Under the pieces are notes generated by a model. That model did not search any database and was not told the DNA's origin. It saw only the letters and a list, made by a program, of their open reading frames with translations. A stretch of 64,000 bases of DNA from contig CM057000.1 in the NCBI GenBank assembly GCA_029891345.1, positions 135,376,163 through 135,440,162 on the forward strand, given 5' to 3'. Positions 34,641-45,960 of this stretch are shown piece by piece (position 1 is the first letter of the stretch; each line of letters begins with the position of its first letter). The DNA is from Dryococelus australis (lineage: Eukaryota; Arthropoda; Insecta; Phasmatodea; Phasmatidae). A program made the position numbers and the translations under genes.

Positions 34641-35305
34641 TTATTTCTAAAATGATTGCCTTCAAAGAGAAATCTAGAACTTTCTGTCAACTCAGCTTTT
34701 AAGTAATTAATAACAAATCATTTGCACCCATATTGAAGAAAGTAGGCTCGTTAGTTATATCGGCAAATTGTTGCTTAAAACTATGGTACAAGTTACCACT
34801 TGAAATAAGAGAGAAACTACCTAATATTTTTCCATATAAATAACATTTTTACATTTCAATAATTTTTCTTATATTAATTATATATTTTCTTTAAACCATG
34901 TTTTTTTGTAACACACAACATCAAAATTGTCAGAAATGTGCAACATGTTGCAAAATACAACGTTGAAGTCTTTATCTAAAAACGCGAAGGAATTTTGTTT
35001 AGTTCTCAGATTTTTCAACACTCAGAATTAAAAAATATTGCCATGTATTATACAAAAATATCTTGTGAGTATGAAGTTTTAACAATAAATATTCTTTATA
35101 AAGTGCTACAAAGTACTGTACAAATGTTCTCAGAGTATTCGGCGCATTTAATAGGAAAAATTCGAAAATGTAGTGCAATTTACTATTTTTATTGGCATCT
35201 GGTAGTATCTCAGAAGGATGAGAAGGAATTCCGTTTGACATTGATTCACTACTTGAAGTTCGTGGCTGCTGGCTTGGTAGGCAGGGTCGTTAAGGCTCCC
35301 CCCTA
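34641..35305. other. Intron 1 remainder with a truncated family E end
   Basis: The interval is mostly unassigned AT-rich DNA. From about 35200 to 35293 it matches the right inverted repeat of MITE family E (GACATTGATTCACTACTTGA, GGCTTGGTAGGCAGGGTCGT) and ends at a TTAA. No matching left end was found, so this is a truncated copy. The ORF at 34995-35327 is not supported. Confidence 0.55.
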
Positions 35306-35541
35306 TAGTCTATTCACACTGAAGTGAGCACTTTTGATAGCTCTCTCATTTGGAACAATAGTAAATAACTTTATTTTATTTTAGCTTTAGGCGTTAACTT
35401 CCAAGAGAGGCGGAACTTACACATTGTGTTTATTTCTTACATGGCAATATTTAGTTAAAAATGTGGTTAAAGGAATAAATATGGGTGAAAGGAAAAAGTG
35501 ACTAGGGCCTCCAAAGTGATTACTTTACCGCAAACGGCCTG
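35306..35541 (+). mobile_element. MITE family B
   Basis: A full-length copy from TAGTCTATTCACACTGAAGT to TTTACCGCAAACGGCCT. Interior blocks are AGCTCTCTCATTTGGAACAA and AGGCGTTAACTTCC. It lies 13 bases before the next MITE. Confidence 0.85.
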
Positions 35542-35554
35542 TAGGAACGTGTAT

Positions 35555-35975
35555 AGGCTGTTCATGGTAAAATGAGCACTTTTGAAAGCCCTACTTGAGA
35601 TCTACTCGTATGCTCATTGTCTAGTCTTACACCTTATGTAAAATTAACATTGCCATGGGCCTCATCACTTTATTCATACGTCGGTCAAGTTAAACTGTAA
35701 AATTATTAGGAAAGTAAATATTTTACAGATCTGCTCAGTTTTACACGTCTATGAATTAAAAAAGCAGAACGGGAAAAAATGATTTGAGTTATCACAAATA
35801 GTTACCTAAATATTTTCATTCGACGTTTAGATATGGAACTACTTTCCCTCCATCGTTACCAACAATACTGGCTGAATTTCACTCAGTGTGTCCGTTAAAA
35901 TATACGCAGGCATGACCAGTGATTTTTTTTGTAAGGTTGATCTGAAAAGTGCTGAGTTGATCGCGAACAGCGTAT
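35555..35975 (+). mobile_element. MITE family A, ending 38 bases before FN3 exon 2
   Basis: A complete copy from AGGCTGTTCATGGTAAAATG to GATCGCGAACAGCGTA. Its right terminus lies just upstream of the exon 2 acceptor at 36011-36013, so the likely branch-point region is inside or at the edge of this element. Confidence 0.9.
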
Positions 35976-36013
35976 AGCGGTGTTGTTGCAGACGAGGAGT
36001 GTGGTGTGTGCAG

Positions 36014-36277
36014 GTGACGTGGGCCAGCTGTGGGCGACGTATGTGACGCAGAGCAAGCTGACGGTGAACTGGAACAAGAACCCGGGCTGCGTGTACAAGT
36101 ACAACGTGTGCCTGAAGACGACTGGAGGGTCGAGGGAGCAGTGCGAGACCTTGCACAACTTCTACATACAGTGGTCGGCCAGCAGCCTCCAGTCGTGCAC
36201 CAATTACACTGTCACGGTCGCCGCCCTTGGCTCCGACAACACCCGCGGACCCAACTCCACGCTCTACGTCTTCACTG
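36014..36277 (+). CDS. Exon 2: first FN3 domain
   Basis: The exon is 264 bases (88 codons) with phase 1 at both ends: acceptor GTGTGTGCAG|GT, donor TTCACTG|GTGAGC. The translation has FN3 hallmarks: a strand with LTVNW, a YKYNVC strand, a CTNYTVTVAAL strand with the conserved Tyr, and a closing STLYVFT strand. Four cysteines follow the pattern C-x6-C-x10-C-x17-C, plus a fifth from the splice-junction codon. N-glycosylation sequons are NYT and NST. The exon is GC-rich in an AT-rich setting. An alternative acceptor at 35991 would break the phase, so 36014 was chosen. The antisense ORF 35839-36285 is a shadow. Confidence 0.85.
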
Positions 36278-36303
36278 GTGAGCACGGTGTAACGCTGCTA
36301 CAA

Positions 36304-36706
36304 TCCATTCGCGGTCACTTCAGCCTTTTTTCTGAAGCCTTCGTAATGTTCTACTCGCAGGATATTCCTCCGCCTCGTGCAAACTAAGCTTAACAAGTCT
36401 GGGGAATTACACCAGAGGGACAACGCACCACATTCGTGCGCACTCAGCTCTAATAAGAACTGTTTCTCACTACACATTACCAACATACCTATTTTCTCCC
36501 TGTTTTTATTCAAATAATTTATCAATGAAGCACTATAATTTATAGATAAGATATTAATAACGTTTCAATTTAAAAAGTAACTTTTACGAAAAGAAGTATA
36601 AAACGCTTGTGATACAGGACGTATTTAGGAAATAACTAAACACGCCATACATGGGGAGACTTTTCAAAGGTTTGATTTAAAAAAACTGAAGAAACCGTGA
36701 ATGGAC
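36304..36706 (+). mobile_element. MITE family J, starting 26 bases after FN3 exon 2
   Basis: It begins TCCATTCGCGGTCACTTCAG and ends GAAACCGTGAATGGA, an inverted match. Interior blocks are TATTCCTCCGCCTCGTGCAA and AATTACACCAGAGGGACAAC. Reading through the exon 2 donor would reach a stop inside this element at 36385-36387. The interval 36707-37389 holds no recognised exon. The GC-rich frame at 37139-37348 shows no domain. Confidence 0.85.
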
Positions 36707-37409
36707 CATACCTTGAGCCACACTTAACTCCTGTTCAATGCTAATCTACTTGAATACAATACATTATCTCACTCAAGTCACCGTTACGGGGGTTGGCTAT
36801 AACTCACAGTTGAAGTAATGTAGGCGACACAAATGATTATAAAACACTACAGAATTTTCTTAGTATCAACATATACAACAATCTTTTTACTGAATTTACC
36901 ATCGGATTAACACAATACGAAACTCTATAATTACTTCAGTATATTTACTTCAGACAAATACTGAACCTTCTCAATAGGGTCCCTATCCTTATATGCAATG
37001 CCCGCGCTAGTGACGTTAATTATCGTTTTGGATTCTCCCGACCTAAACTTGCACCGAATTGTATAAGTCGTCTTACCACTGGTCAGATATGGCGAACGGG
37101 CAGGGCTCCTCTAGTCCCAAGTCCGGAAGGCGGTAGTCGTGCAGTCTTCCTTGGACTCGCCCCTGGATCGCAGCCCTCTGCTGTGCTGCGCCTCGACACC
37201 TCCGTCGTGCGGCAGCAACCTTGAGTGCAGGGCGTTGGCTCGACGTCTGAGAGAGCTAGTCAGGGGTGGGGAGGGGGGTGTCTGCTGGCCCCCTATTTAT
37301 GTGCGGGATTTTGTAAACTACCTTGCCTCATGTTTACAGAACTTCTGAGTAAGGTGGATGGGGCGGCTATGATCACTACCACAGAGAGAGTGACGAGATT
37401 TGGGCGGCG

Positions 37410-37863
37410 CTAAAGGGAACTATGTACGGAAACATTTTCTGTGAAATCGTTGTTTGCGCGTTAACGCCTATCTCAGTAAATAAAAGATCTGGAAATACAA
37501 ATTTTTGCCAGAAAGGACAAAAATCTATTGTTTATGTCCCTAACTTTTTACTTTTGTCACATTAACTGTATTAATGGTGAAAAAAATGGCAAAAGTGGTC
37601 AATTATAGCATTTTTAAAGCTTGCTAATGCAGTTTCCTTAAGCGGCAAGAGAAAAATACAAAGATACGGGCGTAGTTTAATCTGCGGTCTTTCATCGCTA
37701 AAACCCCACTGTTACAGATCATATTTGTACAGTACATCGTTACGAAGGAAACACTGCACGACTTGCGCGTAGGAGCGATGAGGCACTAGGCGTGTGTGTT
37801 ACTGTCGCCCGTATAGCTCCCTCGCTTCTTGACCTTGGACGTGTAGCTACACAGTCCCCTTAA
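37410..37863 (+). mobile_element. MITE family C, copy 3
   Basis: It is bounded by CTAA (a mutated TTAA) at 37410 and TTAA at 37860. The termini are AGGGAACTATGTACGG and CTACACAGTCCCC. It has the full family interior, and shares the middle TTAA with the inverted copy that follows. Confidence 0.9.
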
Positions 37864-38278
37864 GAGTGGAATGGATCCCCATGGGAACATTGCGTCCAAG
37901 CTCAAGAAGCGAGGGAGTGATACGGGCGACACTAACACGCACGCCTAGCGCCTCATCGCTCTTACGCGCAAGGCGTGCAGTGTCTCCGTCGTAACGATGT
38001 ACTGTGCAAATTTGATCTGTAACAGTGGGGTTTTATAACACGCGATGAAAGATCACAGATTAATCTACGACCTATCTTTGTACTTCTCTCTTGCCGCTTA
38101 AGGAACTGCATATGCAAGCCTTGAAAATGCGATATTTAACCATTTCCACGAATTTTTTTCTCCAAGAATATACATTATATGACAAAAATTCGTATTTGCA
38201 GAACATTTATTTACCGAGATATGCGTATTCGCGGAAACAAATATTTCACAAAAATGCGGGGGTCCATCCCACTCTTAA
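37860..38278 (-). mobile_element. MITE family C, copy 4, inverted
   Basis: TTAA lies at 37860 and 38275. The termini are GAGTGGAATGGATCCCC and its complement GGGGTCCATCCCACTC. The interior is the reverse complement of copy 3 (AAGCGAGGGAGTGATACGGG, AAGGCGTGCAGTGTCTCCG). Together copies 3 and 4 make a ~870-base inverted duplication. Confidence 0.9.
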
Positions 38279-38538
38279 CAGCGAGGTCTTGAGAGCCGAT
38301 GAGGGTAATTGAGGTCAGTATGGAGTAGCACCGAAATGGATGGGCGGGGGGGGGGGAACGGGAGATCCCCGAGAAAACCCGCCAACCAGCGGCATCGTTC
38401 GACACGATTCCCACATGCGAAAACCCGGGTGTCACCCGGCCGGGGACTGGACCCGGTTCGCATTGGTGGCAGGCGAGCAAGCTAACCGCTCAGCCACCGT
38501 GGCCCTTGGTAAGCATAGCAAATCGAGATTACTTTTAT

Positions 38539-38958
38539 AGGCTATTCACGGTAGGCTGAGCACTTTTGAAAGGCCTGCTCGAGATATACTTGCATGCACG
38601 TTGTGTATTCTTCCGCCTTTTGTAAAACAAACATTGCCAAGGACTCGTCACTTTATTCGTGCGTCGGTCACTGAAACTGTTAAGTTATTAGAAAAGTTAA
38701 ATATTTTAAAAATCTGCTCGTCCTTACACTTAGATGCAGTATAAAACAGAAAGAAAAAGAGATCATCAAATTTTTTGCTAATGTCCACCCAAAATTTCTA
38801 TTTCGTTAGTAGGACATATAACTACTTTCTCTCCATCGGTACCAATTTTACTGGGCTTATGCAACCCAGTCCTCCTTTAATATATAATCATGCAGGTAGG
38901 AGCAGTGACTTTTTTCTAAGGTTAGTTTAAAAGGTACTTATTTTATCGTGAACAGCCT
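38539..38958 (+). mobile_element. MITE family A
   Basis: A complete copy in intron 2, from AGGCTATTCACGGTAGGCTG to TTATCGTGAACAGCCT. Confidence 0.85.
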
Positions 38959-40289
38959 TGCTATGTGTTCCTGCATCCTGCACACTCTAAAACATTTACA
39001 TTCCTACGTCATCCAGGTATATCATCGTCTAATGTATGGGAAAATGTCTGCCTGTAACCACGCAGGAAAAATTACGCTGCATTCCAAAACATTTAAAGAG
39101 CAGTGCAACAGAGTTCTGGCAAATGGAAATCTAGTTAAACAGGTTACAGCAAGAAATTAAAGATGTTTTACCGGTTCAACATATGAGTACAAAGGGTTAA
39201 CAATTCCGCATTATGATTTAGAAAAAAGGTTAGCTTGAAGGGCAATGACGAGTCTCACATCCTAATGGACCACATCTTCTCGTTCGGCAAGTAACTTTTG
39301 ACGAACTGAAATGTAAAATACCGTCTTATATAAACACGTTAATAACAAGCCTTGTAGAGAGACTACAAATGCAGAAGACACAACTGGGTATAGAGAGTCT
39401 GCAAATAACACACTGTAGTAAAATGTGAAGCTACGATCGAGAAATGGAAAAAAAAGAAAGAAAGTATTTTAATGGTTTCTACAGTGAGTACTGTCAAGCT
39501 TAACAGTCCAATGGCTCATTTTTGGTCATTTCAGTTTGATGTTACCATACTGATCTCCGACAGTACTGAGTTTGTGACCATGACAATGACATTTTGGTGA
39601 CATCAGCCTTGGAGATTCATAAAACTGGGGGAAAAAAAAAAAAAAAATCGTTGTAACGAAGGAAAAAAAAAATTTTTTTCTTTATTAATAAAAGCAGACA
39701 TTTTCAATCTCGAAATTCGCTTACACCCTTACGAATAATATAACTTCAATGATTTCGACATATTCTCAACATTTTATTTATTATTTCATGAGCTGTTTTC
39801 TGTTTGTTATTATTCAGTTTCTGTATGTCCACCATCTTTTTGACTTGCTCATATGTTTTACCAAAAATAATATAGTTTTAATAAATTTTAAAGAAACATG
39901 TAACTTCGGAATAAGGAATATTTTAATGACAAACATTGTGCATCCACTAGCGTGCATAAATTACAGAAAATATATCTCTATTATGACAGAATACAAACGT
40001 AACTATACTCTACGACATTAAAGAGAACAAATGAATTGCCTGAACAGCTAGTAACAAATATTCCACTATCCTTTCTTCTCTTCCCATGTTGCAACATTAT
40101 TTGCCATGACTTTCGATGCATACGATGTTGGAAATCTCATACGTGTGGCCGTGGCATTTGATTCCCAGTTTGCAAGCAACAAACGTAAATGTTATAAACT
40201 TCAGCACGTGAAGGTAATATTTGTCTTGTCTGATATAAAGTAACACTTTGTGTTAAAATACATTTATTAATCCTCAAGAATACGCCAGT

Positions 40290-40321
<32 letters not shown>

Positions 40322-42756
40322 CAAATGATGGTTAAATTACTTGCTGAGACGGAACGTGATAACTTTGCTTTCGTAAATATGATTGAACTATTAATTAAAG
40401 TGTTTTCTATAAATTACAAGGACTTCTTATTTTTGTATTTGTGCCATAAACTCACGTAACAAGCAATTTGTTTGTTAGATCTGACTAAAAACACTTTTCT
40501 TTTACTTTGATTTGATTTGACAAACTGTAAAGCTTCTGCAGGATATTATTGGCTGAGGAATCCTGTAAAAACATTTTAACTTCATTGGCTGTTATTTTTT
40601 ATAACGTTAGAATTAACAAGGTATGGTTTGTATTGTGTACTCTAGCTTATAATGCAATAAAAAAATATTTCCTTGTACTAAACGTAAGAAGTAAAATGTT
40701 CGCTTTGATCACCATCCAGAAAATTTTGCGGCAATAACCTACACCTATGACCCAGGGGTGTTTTAAACCAGGCGTAAATTTGAACTTCACCTGTAATGCA
40801 CACTCTCGCAAGAAATGCGATCTCTCACATGCTCCACGTCGGCTTCGTGCAGGCAAGCGCACACATAAAACTCGATCATTCATCACCACGACTCGTTTTA
40901 CAACATGTGACTGGCTTCGTTCTTGATTATCAAAGTCGTCCAGCGGTGTTCGAGACATTTCACAATGCACATTTCCTCGATAGCGCCATATCTTTGAGCA
41001 AGGCAACATCCATGAACAAGCTTTGTTGCCGGTTCGATCGCACTGCAATCACAGCTGTTGGAATAACCACATAGTGCAAGAAACAAAAGCAGAGTGAATA
41101 ACTTTAAATAAAGTATAGTTGTTTTAAAAACAAGAAGTTATCAGTAGCCGGTATTGCGTATATGCAACACCATTGCTGTAAGTATATTCGTGCCTTGCTG
41201 CAACTTCATTCATTTATTGGGAAATATTTTATCGTTTAATTTTTTCATACATCGCCCGATTCACTACTTGAAAAACGTCGATTTCGTATGAACTTTTCGT
41301 CAGAGTTCTTTTACACGCTACGTAATGAAACGCGAACAGACATTATATAGGACCTGATCGTACTTCATAGCATTCCAGTCTTTGTGGCAAGCCAGTGATT
41401 GTTTGTATACATTATTGGTTCTATATCGTGTGTGTTATATCAGGTTGCTGTGTTGAAAATAAACACGCGTAATAGTTGTAAATGCATCAAAACGGATCAT
41501 ATTAAGTGCAGGGGTTGATTAGGTTCAGGGGCAGACGTACATACACACAGGAATAGGTAATCTTATTAACAAAGTTTTCCTTCTGAAATCAGGCTAAATT
41601 TGACGTTCAATATGCACGTCTTGTACTCGATTAATTAAAAAAAAAAAAAACATTGAAGTTGACTAAAAACGAAGGTAACCCATATACACAAATACATACA
41701 CCTGCACAGACACACATAAAGGCTTGTGTGTGTTTAAAAAAACATGCCGATAAAATATCGCTATGTTTCTGTGCACTCTACGTGATTTCGCCACAATTTC
41801 TTATAAAACGTGACAAAACCATAACGCGAGATCTATCTTAATTCACGACAGTAAAACGACAATGATGGCTAGTGCTCACGTCCAAATGTATGTTCCTATC
41901 TATTGCTTGGAGTATTGATGTTAACTGCCGCTACGTCAGTCAGCAAATGAAAAAGTATTGCTTCTACTCCGTGTCAAAAATGTAAATGAGGAATGATGAA
42001 GCGGTGGTTGGTGAATAAGAATGTTGAATTATGGTTATTATTTTGGGGTCTGTAGTGTGGTTTGTAATGAAAGGATACTGACGGTTTTGTAGCGATAATA
42101 TTGTCAGCGTCAATGAGTTTCGTCGCTAATTTCCACCGCCAGAGAGTTCACTCATGACGACAGTTTAGTTATTTCAATATTAATTCACTAAATAAGTCTT
42201 TGTTGTTACAAAAATTTAGAATTACTGTACTATAAACACAGTTTTTATTTATAAAATTAAAATACGACAACAGTTTCCAGTGGAGAAAATTACCGGAAGA
42301 AAAAAATTCATCTGAAAGTATTCTGAAAAAATTATTAATTTTCTTTTATGTCGTTTTGACTAGTTTAAAGACGGCGAACAACAATAATTTTCTGCATGTT
42401 TTGGAAATTTTTGTTTTTATTTTATTTCATTTCCACGCTTGTGGTCACCAGGAGGTCTAGATCATCTAATAATAGTACAGTCGCCATCACACAGTTGTGA
42501 CAGCACGAGCAAATTGCCTGGTTTGTTTCAAGCAGTGGTTCCTGCCACTCGGAAGGATTCAGTATGTGTAGCCATTTCCCTACATGTTGAACATTGTGCT
42601 TGAACATAAATTCACTCCTTGTTTTTCATTTTCTCATACAGTTCTCACTAAGCGTGACAAATAATTTAAGCTTACTACATGACGCCACAAATCCCAATAG
42701 TTGAAATGAGAGGGCAAAATTCTTGATCATTGCTTTGCCGGCGTACGTTTATAAAG
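38959..42756. other. 3.8 kb of intron 2 without recognised content
   Basis: The sequence is AT-rich with no FN3-like or other recognisable exon. A run of 31 T lies at 40291-40321. It could be the reversed poly(A) tail of a minus-strand retroposon to its right, but I could not recognise the body. ORFs up to 133 codons here show no domain. A short A run occurs at about 41637-41650. Confidence 0.4.
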
Positions 42757-43249
42757 GTGGTTCCCGATAAAATTAGCAACTTTTAATACATATCAACACT
42801 TGGGAAATATTTCTGCACCTATAGGCTGTTCACGGTAAAATGAGCACTTTTGAAATCAACATTAGAAAAAAATTACTGCCACTGCCTGCATATGTTTTAA
42901 TGGGCGCACCGAGTGGCATTCGCCCAGCAAATTTGGTAACGAAGTATGGGGTAGTAGTTCCATATCTTAACGTAGAATTAAAACTGTTAAGCAACCATTT
43001 GTGATAACTTAAAATTATTTCTTCCATCTTATGTTTTTTCTAATGCATCGAAGTGTAGAAATGAGCAGATTTTTTTTTTTAAATATTTACTTTTCTAATC
43101 ATTTCACAATTTCACTTGACCGGCGCACGAATGAAATGATGAGGTCCATGGCAACCTTAAATTCACGTAAGACGAATAAATACACAACGTGTATACAAGT
43201 ACATCTTAAGCAGGGCTTTCAGAAATGCTCAGTTTTCCGTGAACAGCAT
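42757..43249 (-). mobile_element. MITE family A, with an extra terminal fragment
   Basis: The complete copy runs 42823-43249 (AGGCTGTTCACGGTAAAATG to TTTTCCGTGAACAGCAT). About 65 bases upstream, 42757-42790 repeats a left terminus (AGGTGGTTCCCGATAAAATT), so an earlier copy was probably cut off here. Confidence 0.8.
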
Positions 43250-43561
43250 TGTGGCATGCTCCCAGAAAAGTTGGTAACCTACGAGAGAAAGCAGTTCTAG
43301 GTCTTAACGTTAAATTAAAATTGTGTTTGATTGACGTATTAGCAAACTAAAATCATTTATTTTCCTTTCAGTTTTTAATGCACCTGACTTTAAAAATTAG
43401 GAAATATGTAAAATATTAACTATTTTTTTAAACAATATCGCAGTTTCATTTGACTGACGCGTGAATAAAGCGATCAAACCCCGCGGCAATGTTGATTTCA
43501 TACCTGGCGGAAGGTTACGCAAACACGTCGACAAGTGCTCAGGTGACAGTGAAAAGACTAC
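43250..43561 (-). mobile_element. Partial MITE family A, abutting FN3 exon 3
   Basis: A second, more diverged family A sequence follows without spacer. It lacks the left terminus. It contains AAAGTTGGTAACCTACGAGA and TGACGCGTGAATAAAGCGAT, and ends AAGTGCTCAGGTGACAGTGA then AAAGACTAC. It stops ~45 bases before the exon 3 start. Confidence 0.75.
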
Positions 43562-43580
43562 AGTTGATGCGATGCACGCG

Positions 43581-43600
43581 TGTGTGTGTGTGTGTGTGTG
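43581..43600 (+). repeat. (TG)10 microsatellite at the exon 3 acceptor
   Basis: Ten TG dinucleotides directly precede ACGCAG, the acceptor of FN3 exon 3. They stand where the polypyrimidine tract should be. Length variation at this site could affect splicing. Confidence 0.9.
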
Positions 43601-43606
43601 ACGCAG

Positions 43607-43900
43607 CTCCGAAGCCGGTGATCGGCATCGACGTGGTGGAGCGCTCGGAGGACTACCTGATCGTGGACTGGTCGCCATCCGACACGACGTGCTCGAGTCA
43701 GTACAGGATCTCGTGGTGCGCCGTCAAGGACTACGGCAGCCGGTGCGACTACGTCAACGCGGTCAACATGACCGCCGGCACCACGGAGCTGAACCTGGAC
43801 GGCCTGGAGGCGTGCAGCAGCTACAGGATCTCCGTCTCCGCGGTCGGCGTGCAAGCGGCGTCCGACTCGCTGAGCGTCACTGGCTCCACCAGCTCCATAA
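43607..43900 (+). CDS. Exon 3: second FN3 domain
   Basis: The exon is 294 bases (98 codons), phase 1 at both ends: acceptor ACGCAG|CT, donor CCATAA|GTGAGT. The translation starts with APKPVIGI, the proline-rich opening of an FN3 domain. It contains YLIVDW, a QYRISWCAV strand, LNLDGLEACSSYRISVSAV (the Leu-Cys-Tyr core) and a final SLSVTG strand. Cysteines follow C-x8-C-x8-C-x22-C, a looser version of the exon 2 pattern. One sequon, NMT, is present. The exon is strongly GC-rich compared with its flanks. Both shadow ORFs (43558-43938 minus, 43689-43904 plus) are rejected. It is in the same gene because the phase and domain type match exons 2 and 4. Confidence 0.9.
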
Positions 43901-44301
43901 GTGAGTGCGAGCTCGCCTTTTAAGGCGGGTTCCCACAAACCATCTACGATTTATCGGTTTTATTTATGTATTGTTCGTTAAAGCTTCTTTTTTCAGAAGG
44001 CGTATTGAAATTTCCTGCACGACATATCCTAAACAACAGCTTCCCAAACTTTATCGAACTTCCACAGCTTCCCTAGATTCATCGATTTTTAGCTGGCAAC
44101 TGTCGAGGCGAAACGCGAGATTATTTCTTGCGAACAATTGCAAAGGCGACGATATCAACAGTAATCAATAAATACTGACCTAAGATAATGCACTAGGCAA
44201 TGCTCTGTGCTCTGTCGTTCCAAACAAACATGATACAAACCTGTATTTCCAAAGTATGGCAAAAAAATCCATAAATCCAAGATGGCAGATGAGAATCTGC
44301 C
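43901..44301. other. Start of intron 3, nothing recognised
   Basis: No element or exon is recognised between the exon 3 donor and the next MITE. This is the only FN3 exon side without an identified transposon close by. Confidence 0.5.
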
Positions 44302-44773
44302 TTAAAAGTGCGATGGACCCCCCCATTTTTTGTAAAATATTTTTTTGCGCGAATATGCGTATCTCGCAAAATAAATTTTCTGCAAATACGACTTTTTGTC
44401 AGAGAAGATAAAAAAACAATTATCTATGTCCCTATTTTTTTACTTTTGGCACATTAAGTGTATGCTCAGTGAAAAAGTATCGAGAAAATGGTCAAATATC
44501 GCATTTTTAAAGCTTACCTATGCAGTTTCCTTAAGCGGAAAGAGAAAAGTACAAATATACGGACGTAGTTTAATATGTTGGCTTTCATCGCGTGTAATAT
44601 AACCCCACAGTTACAAATATAATTTGCACAATACAGCGTTGCGAAGGAAACACTGTACGCCTTGCTCGTAGGAGCGATGAGGCACTAGGCGTGCGTGTTA
44701 GTGTCGCCCGTATCGCTTCCTCGCTTCTTGACCTTATACGCGGAGTTCCCACGGGGATCCATCCCACTCTTAA
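44302..44773 (+). mobile_element. MITE family C, copy 5
   Basis: TTAA lies at both ends (44302, 44770). The termini are AAGTGCGATGGACCCCC and its complement GGGGATCCATCCCACTC. The full family interior is present, including GCAGTTTCCTTAAGCGGAAA and CGCTTCCTCGCTTCTTGACC. Confidence 0.9.
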
Positions 44774-44968
44774 CACTAAGACCCCTTCCGGGGTTGCCCA
44801 CGTTTGCTAACCCGAAGGCTGCCCGCTGGTACCACGAGGAGGTGTGGGTCTCCGTGCACAGTAGAGGCCGCGAGTTCGCGTAACTGGCCCATTCCTGCCG
44901 ATCACATAACTTGGTCTCCAATACTAGGACCGACAGCATACTCTTGAGTGGAGTCTGAGCAACTCCCA

Positions 44969-45960
44969 GTCCATTCAAAGATACTTCCGACTTTTCTGAA
45001 GCCCTGTCAAAGTTCTACTTCCATAACATTCCTCCGCCTCGTACAAATAAATCTTAACACTTTCTGCAACGGCGTCCTACATCTCAGACGTTGTATATAA
45101 CGAGTCAGTATTGGTCTGCGCTGTACACAGTAGAACGCGCAGTCCAATGAGAATGGTTTCCTACGTGTGAGAAACACCATTCGCCGTTGAAACTATATTC
45201 CGTATCCTAATAAACCACTGCTGCCAATAAGATAAAGAACGGACAGTTTTTTTTATTGGACCCGATGTATGAAAAATCGTCGTATCGATATCAGCACGGT
45301 TCTGAACAAAAATTGTTATCTGTTTCGACACCGGAACCTAGATATTTATCTATGAGTGAAAGGAGTAATCGAGTCTAGAATGATTAAGTGCATGAAGAGA
45401 TTTGGGTGGCTCTTAACAGCGAGGTCCTGGTGAAGCGAGGTGAGTAGGGAGCAGCGTCGGAATGCAAAAGCAGGGGAAATGGGAGATACCCGAGGGAAAT
45501 CCGCCGACCAACGGCATCGTCCGGCACGATTCCCGCATGCGAAGATCCGGGGTCGAACCCGCCGGGAATCGAGCCCAGTTCGCAATGGTGGGAGGCGAGT
45601 AGTCTAACCACTACACCACCGTGGCCCCTCCGAGTCTAGAAAATTACACCAAAGGGACAATGCACCGCATTCGTATGCACTCAGTGAATAATTATGCATG
45701 AGAACTATTTATTACTAGGCATTACCAACACACATACATTCGCTCTGTTTTTATTCCTATTAACTATGAATGAAATATTATAATTTATAAACAAAATATA
45801 AGTAAACGTTCAATTTAACCAAAGATAATGCATCTACTTTTATATTAACACAAGTACAAAACACTTGTGATAAAAATACATATATAGGAAACAAACCAAC
45901 ATGTCCTACATGGTGCGATTATTTTAAAGGGTTGTTTCGAAATGTGGGAATAAACTGGGA
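44969..45960 (+). mobile_element. MITE family J, enlarged by insertions
   Basis: It opens GTCCATTCAAAGATACTTCC, with CATTCCTCCGCCTCGTACAA. After unassigned DNA (45060-45392) and a SINE-1 it continues with AAATTACACCAAAGGGACAA and GCATTCGTATGCACTCAGTG, and ends near 45960. The J sequence is therefore split by at least the SINE and probably a second insertion. Confidence 0.7.
45393..45628 (-). mobile_element. tRNA-derived SINE-1 inside family J
   Basis: A minus-strand copy, with tail GAAGAGATTTGGGTGGCTCT then TAACAGCGAGG and head complement CTACACCACCGTGGCCCC. About 20 bases are missing in the middle. It preserves the TTAA at which another copy (37390-38505) was invaded. The interval 45961-47080 holds nothing recognised. 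Confidence 0.9.

Larger units (their letters stand above)
37390..38505 (-). mobile_element. SINE-1 split by two MITE family C insertions
   Basis: The SINE tail GTGACGAGATTTGGGCGGCG lies at 37390-37409. The rest of the SINE (CAGCGAGGTCTTGAGAGCCG onward, to the head complement CAGCCACCGTGGCCC) resumes at 38279 and ends at 38505. In uninterrupted copies (e.g. 45393-45628) these two parts are joined across GGCTCTTAACAGCGAGG. The break is exactly at that TTAA. Confidence 0.9.

Noticed and set aside
35839-36285. 148-codon ORF antisense to FN3 exon 2
   Set aside because: It is the complement of a GC-rich coding exon. It has no domain, and the plus strand has splice sites, phase and FN3 motifs.
37139-37348. 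GC-rich ORF in intron 2, considered as another exon
   Set aside because: The translation lacks FN3 features and no matching phase-1 acceptor and donor pair was seen.
40291-40321. 31-T run as the tail of a processed pseudogene
   Set aside because: No recognisable gene body or AATAAA complement was found to its right. It is kept only as a homopolymer.
35555-43561. Idea that exon 2 and exon 3 were duplicated together with the MITE A upstream of each
   Set aside because: The two MITE A copies are in opposite orientations, so they inserted independently.
43558-43938. 126-codon ORF antisense to FN3 exon 3
   Set aside because: Same reason: a shadow of the exon, with arginine/alanine-rich translation typical of a GC-rich complement.
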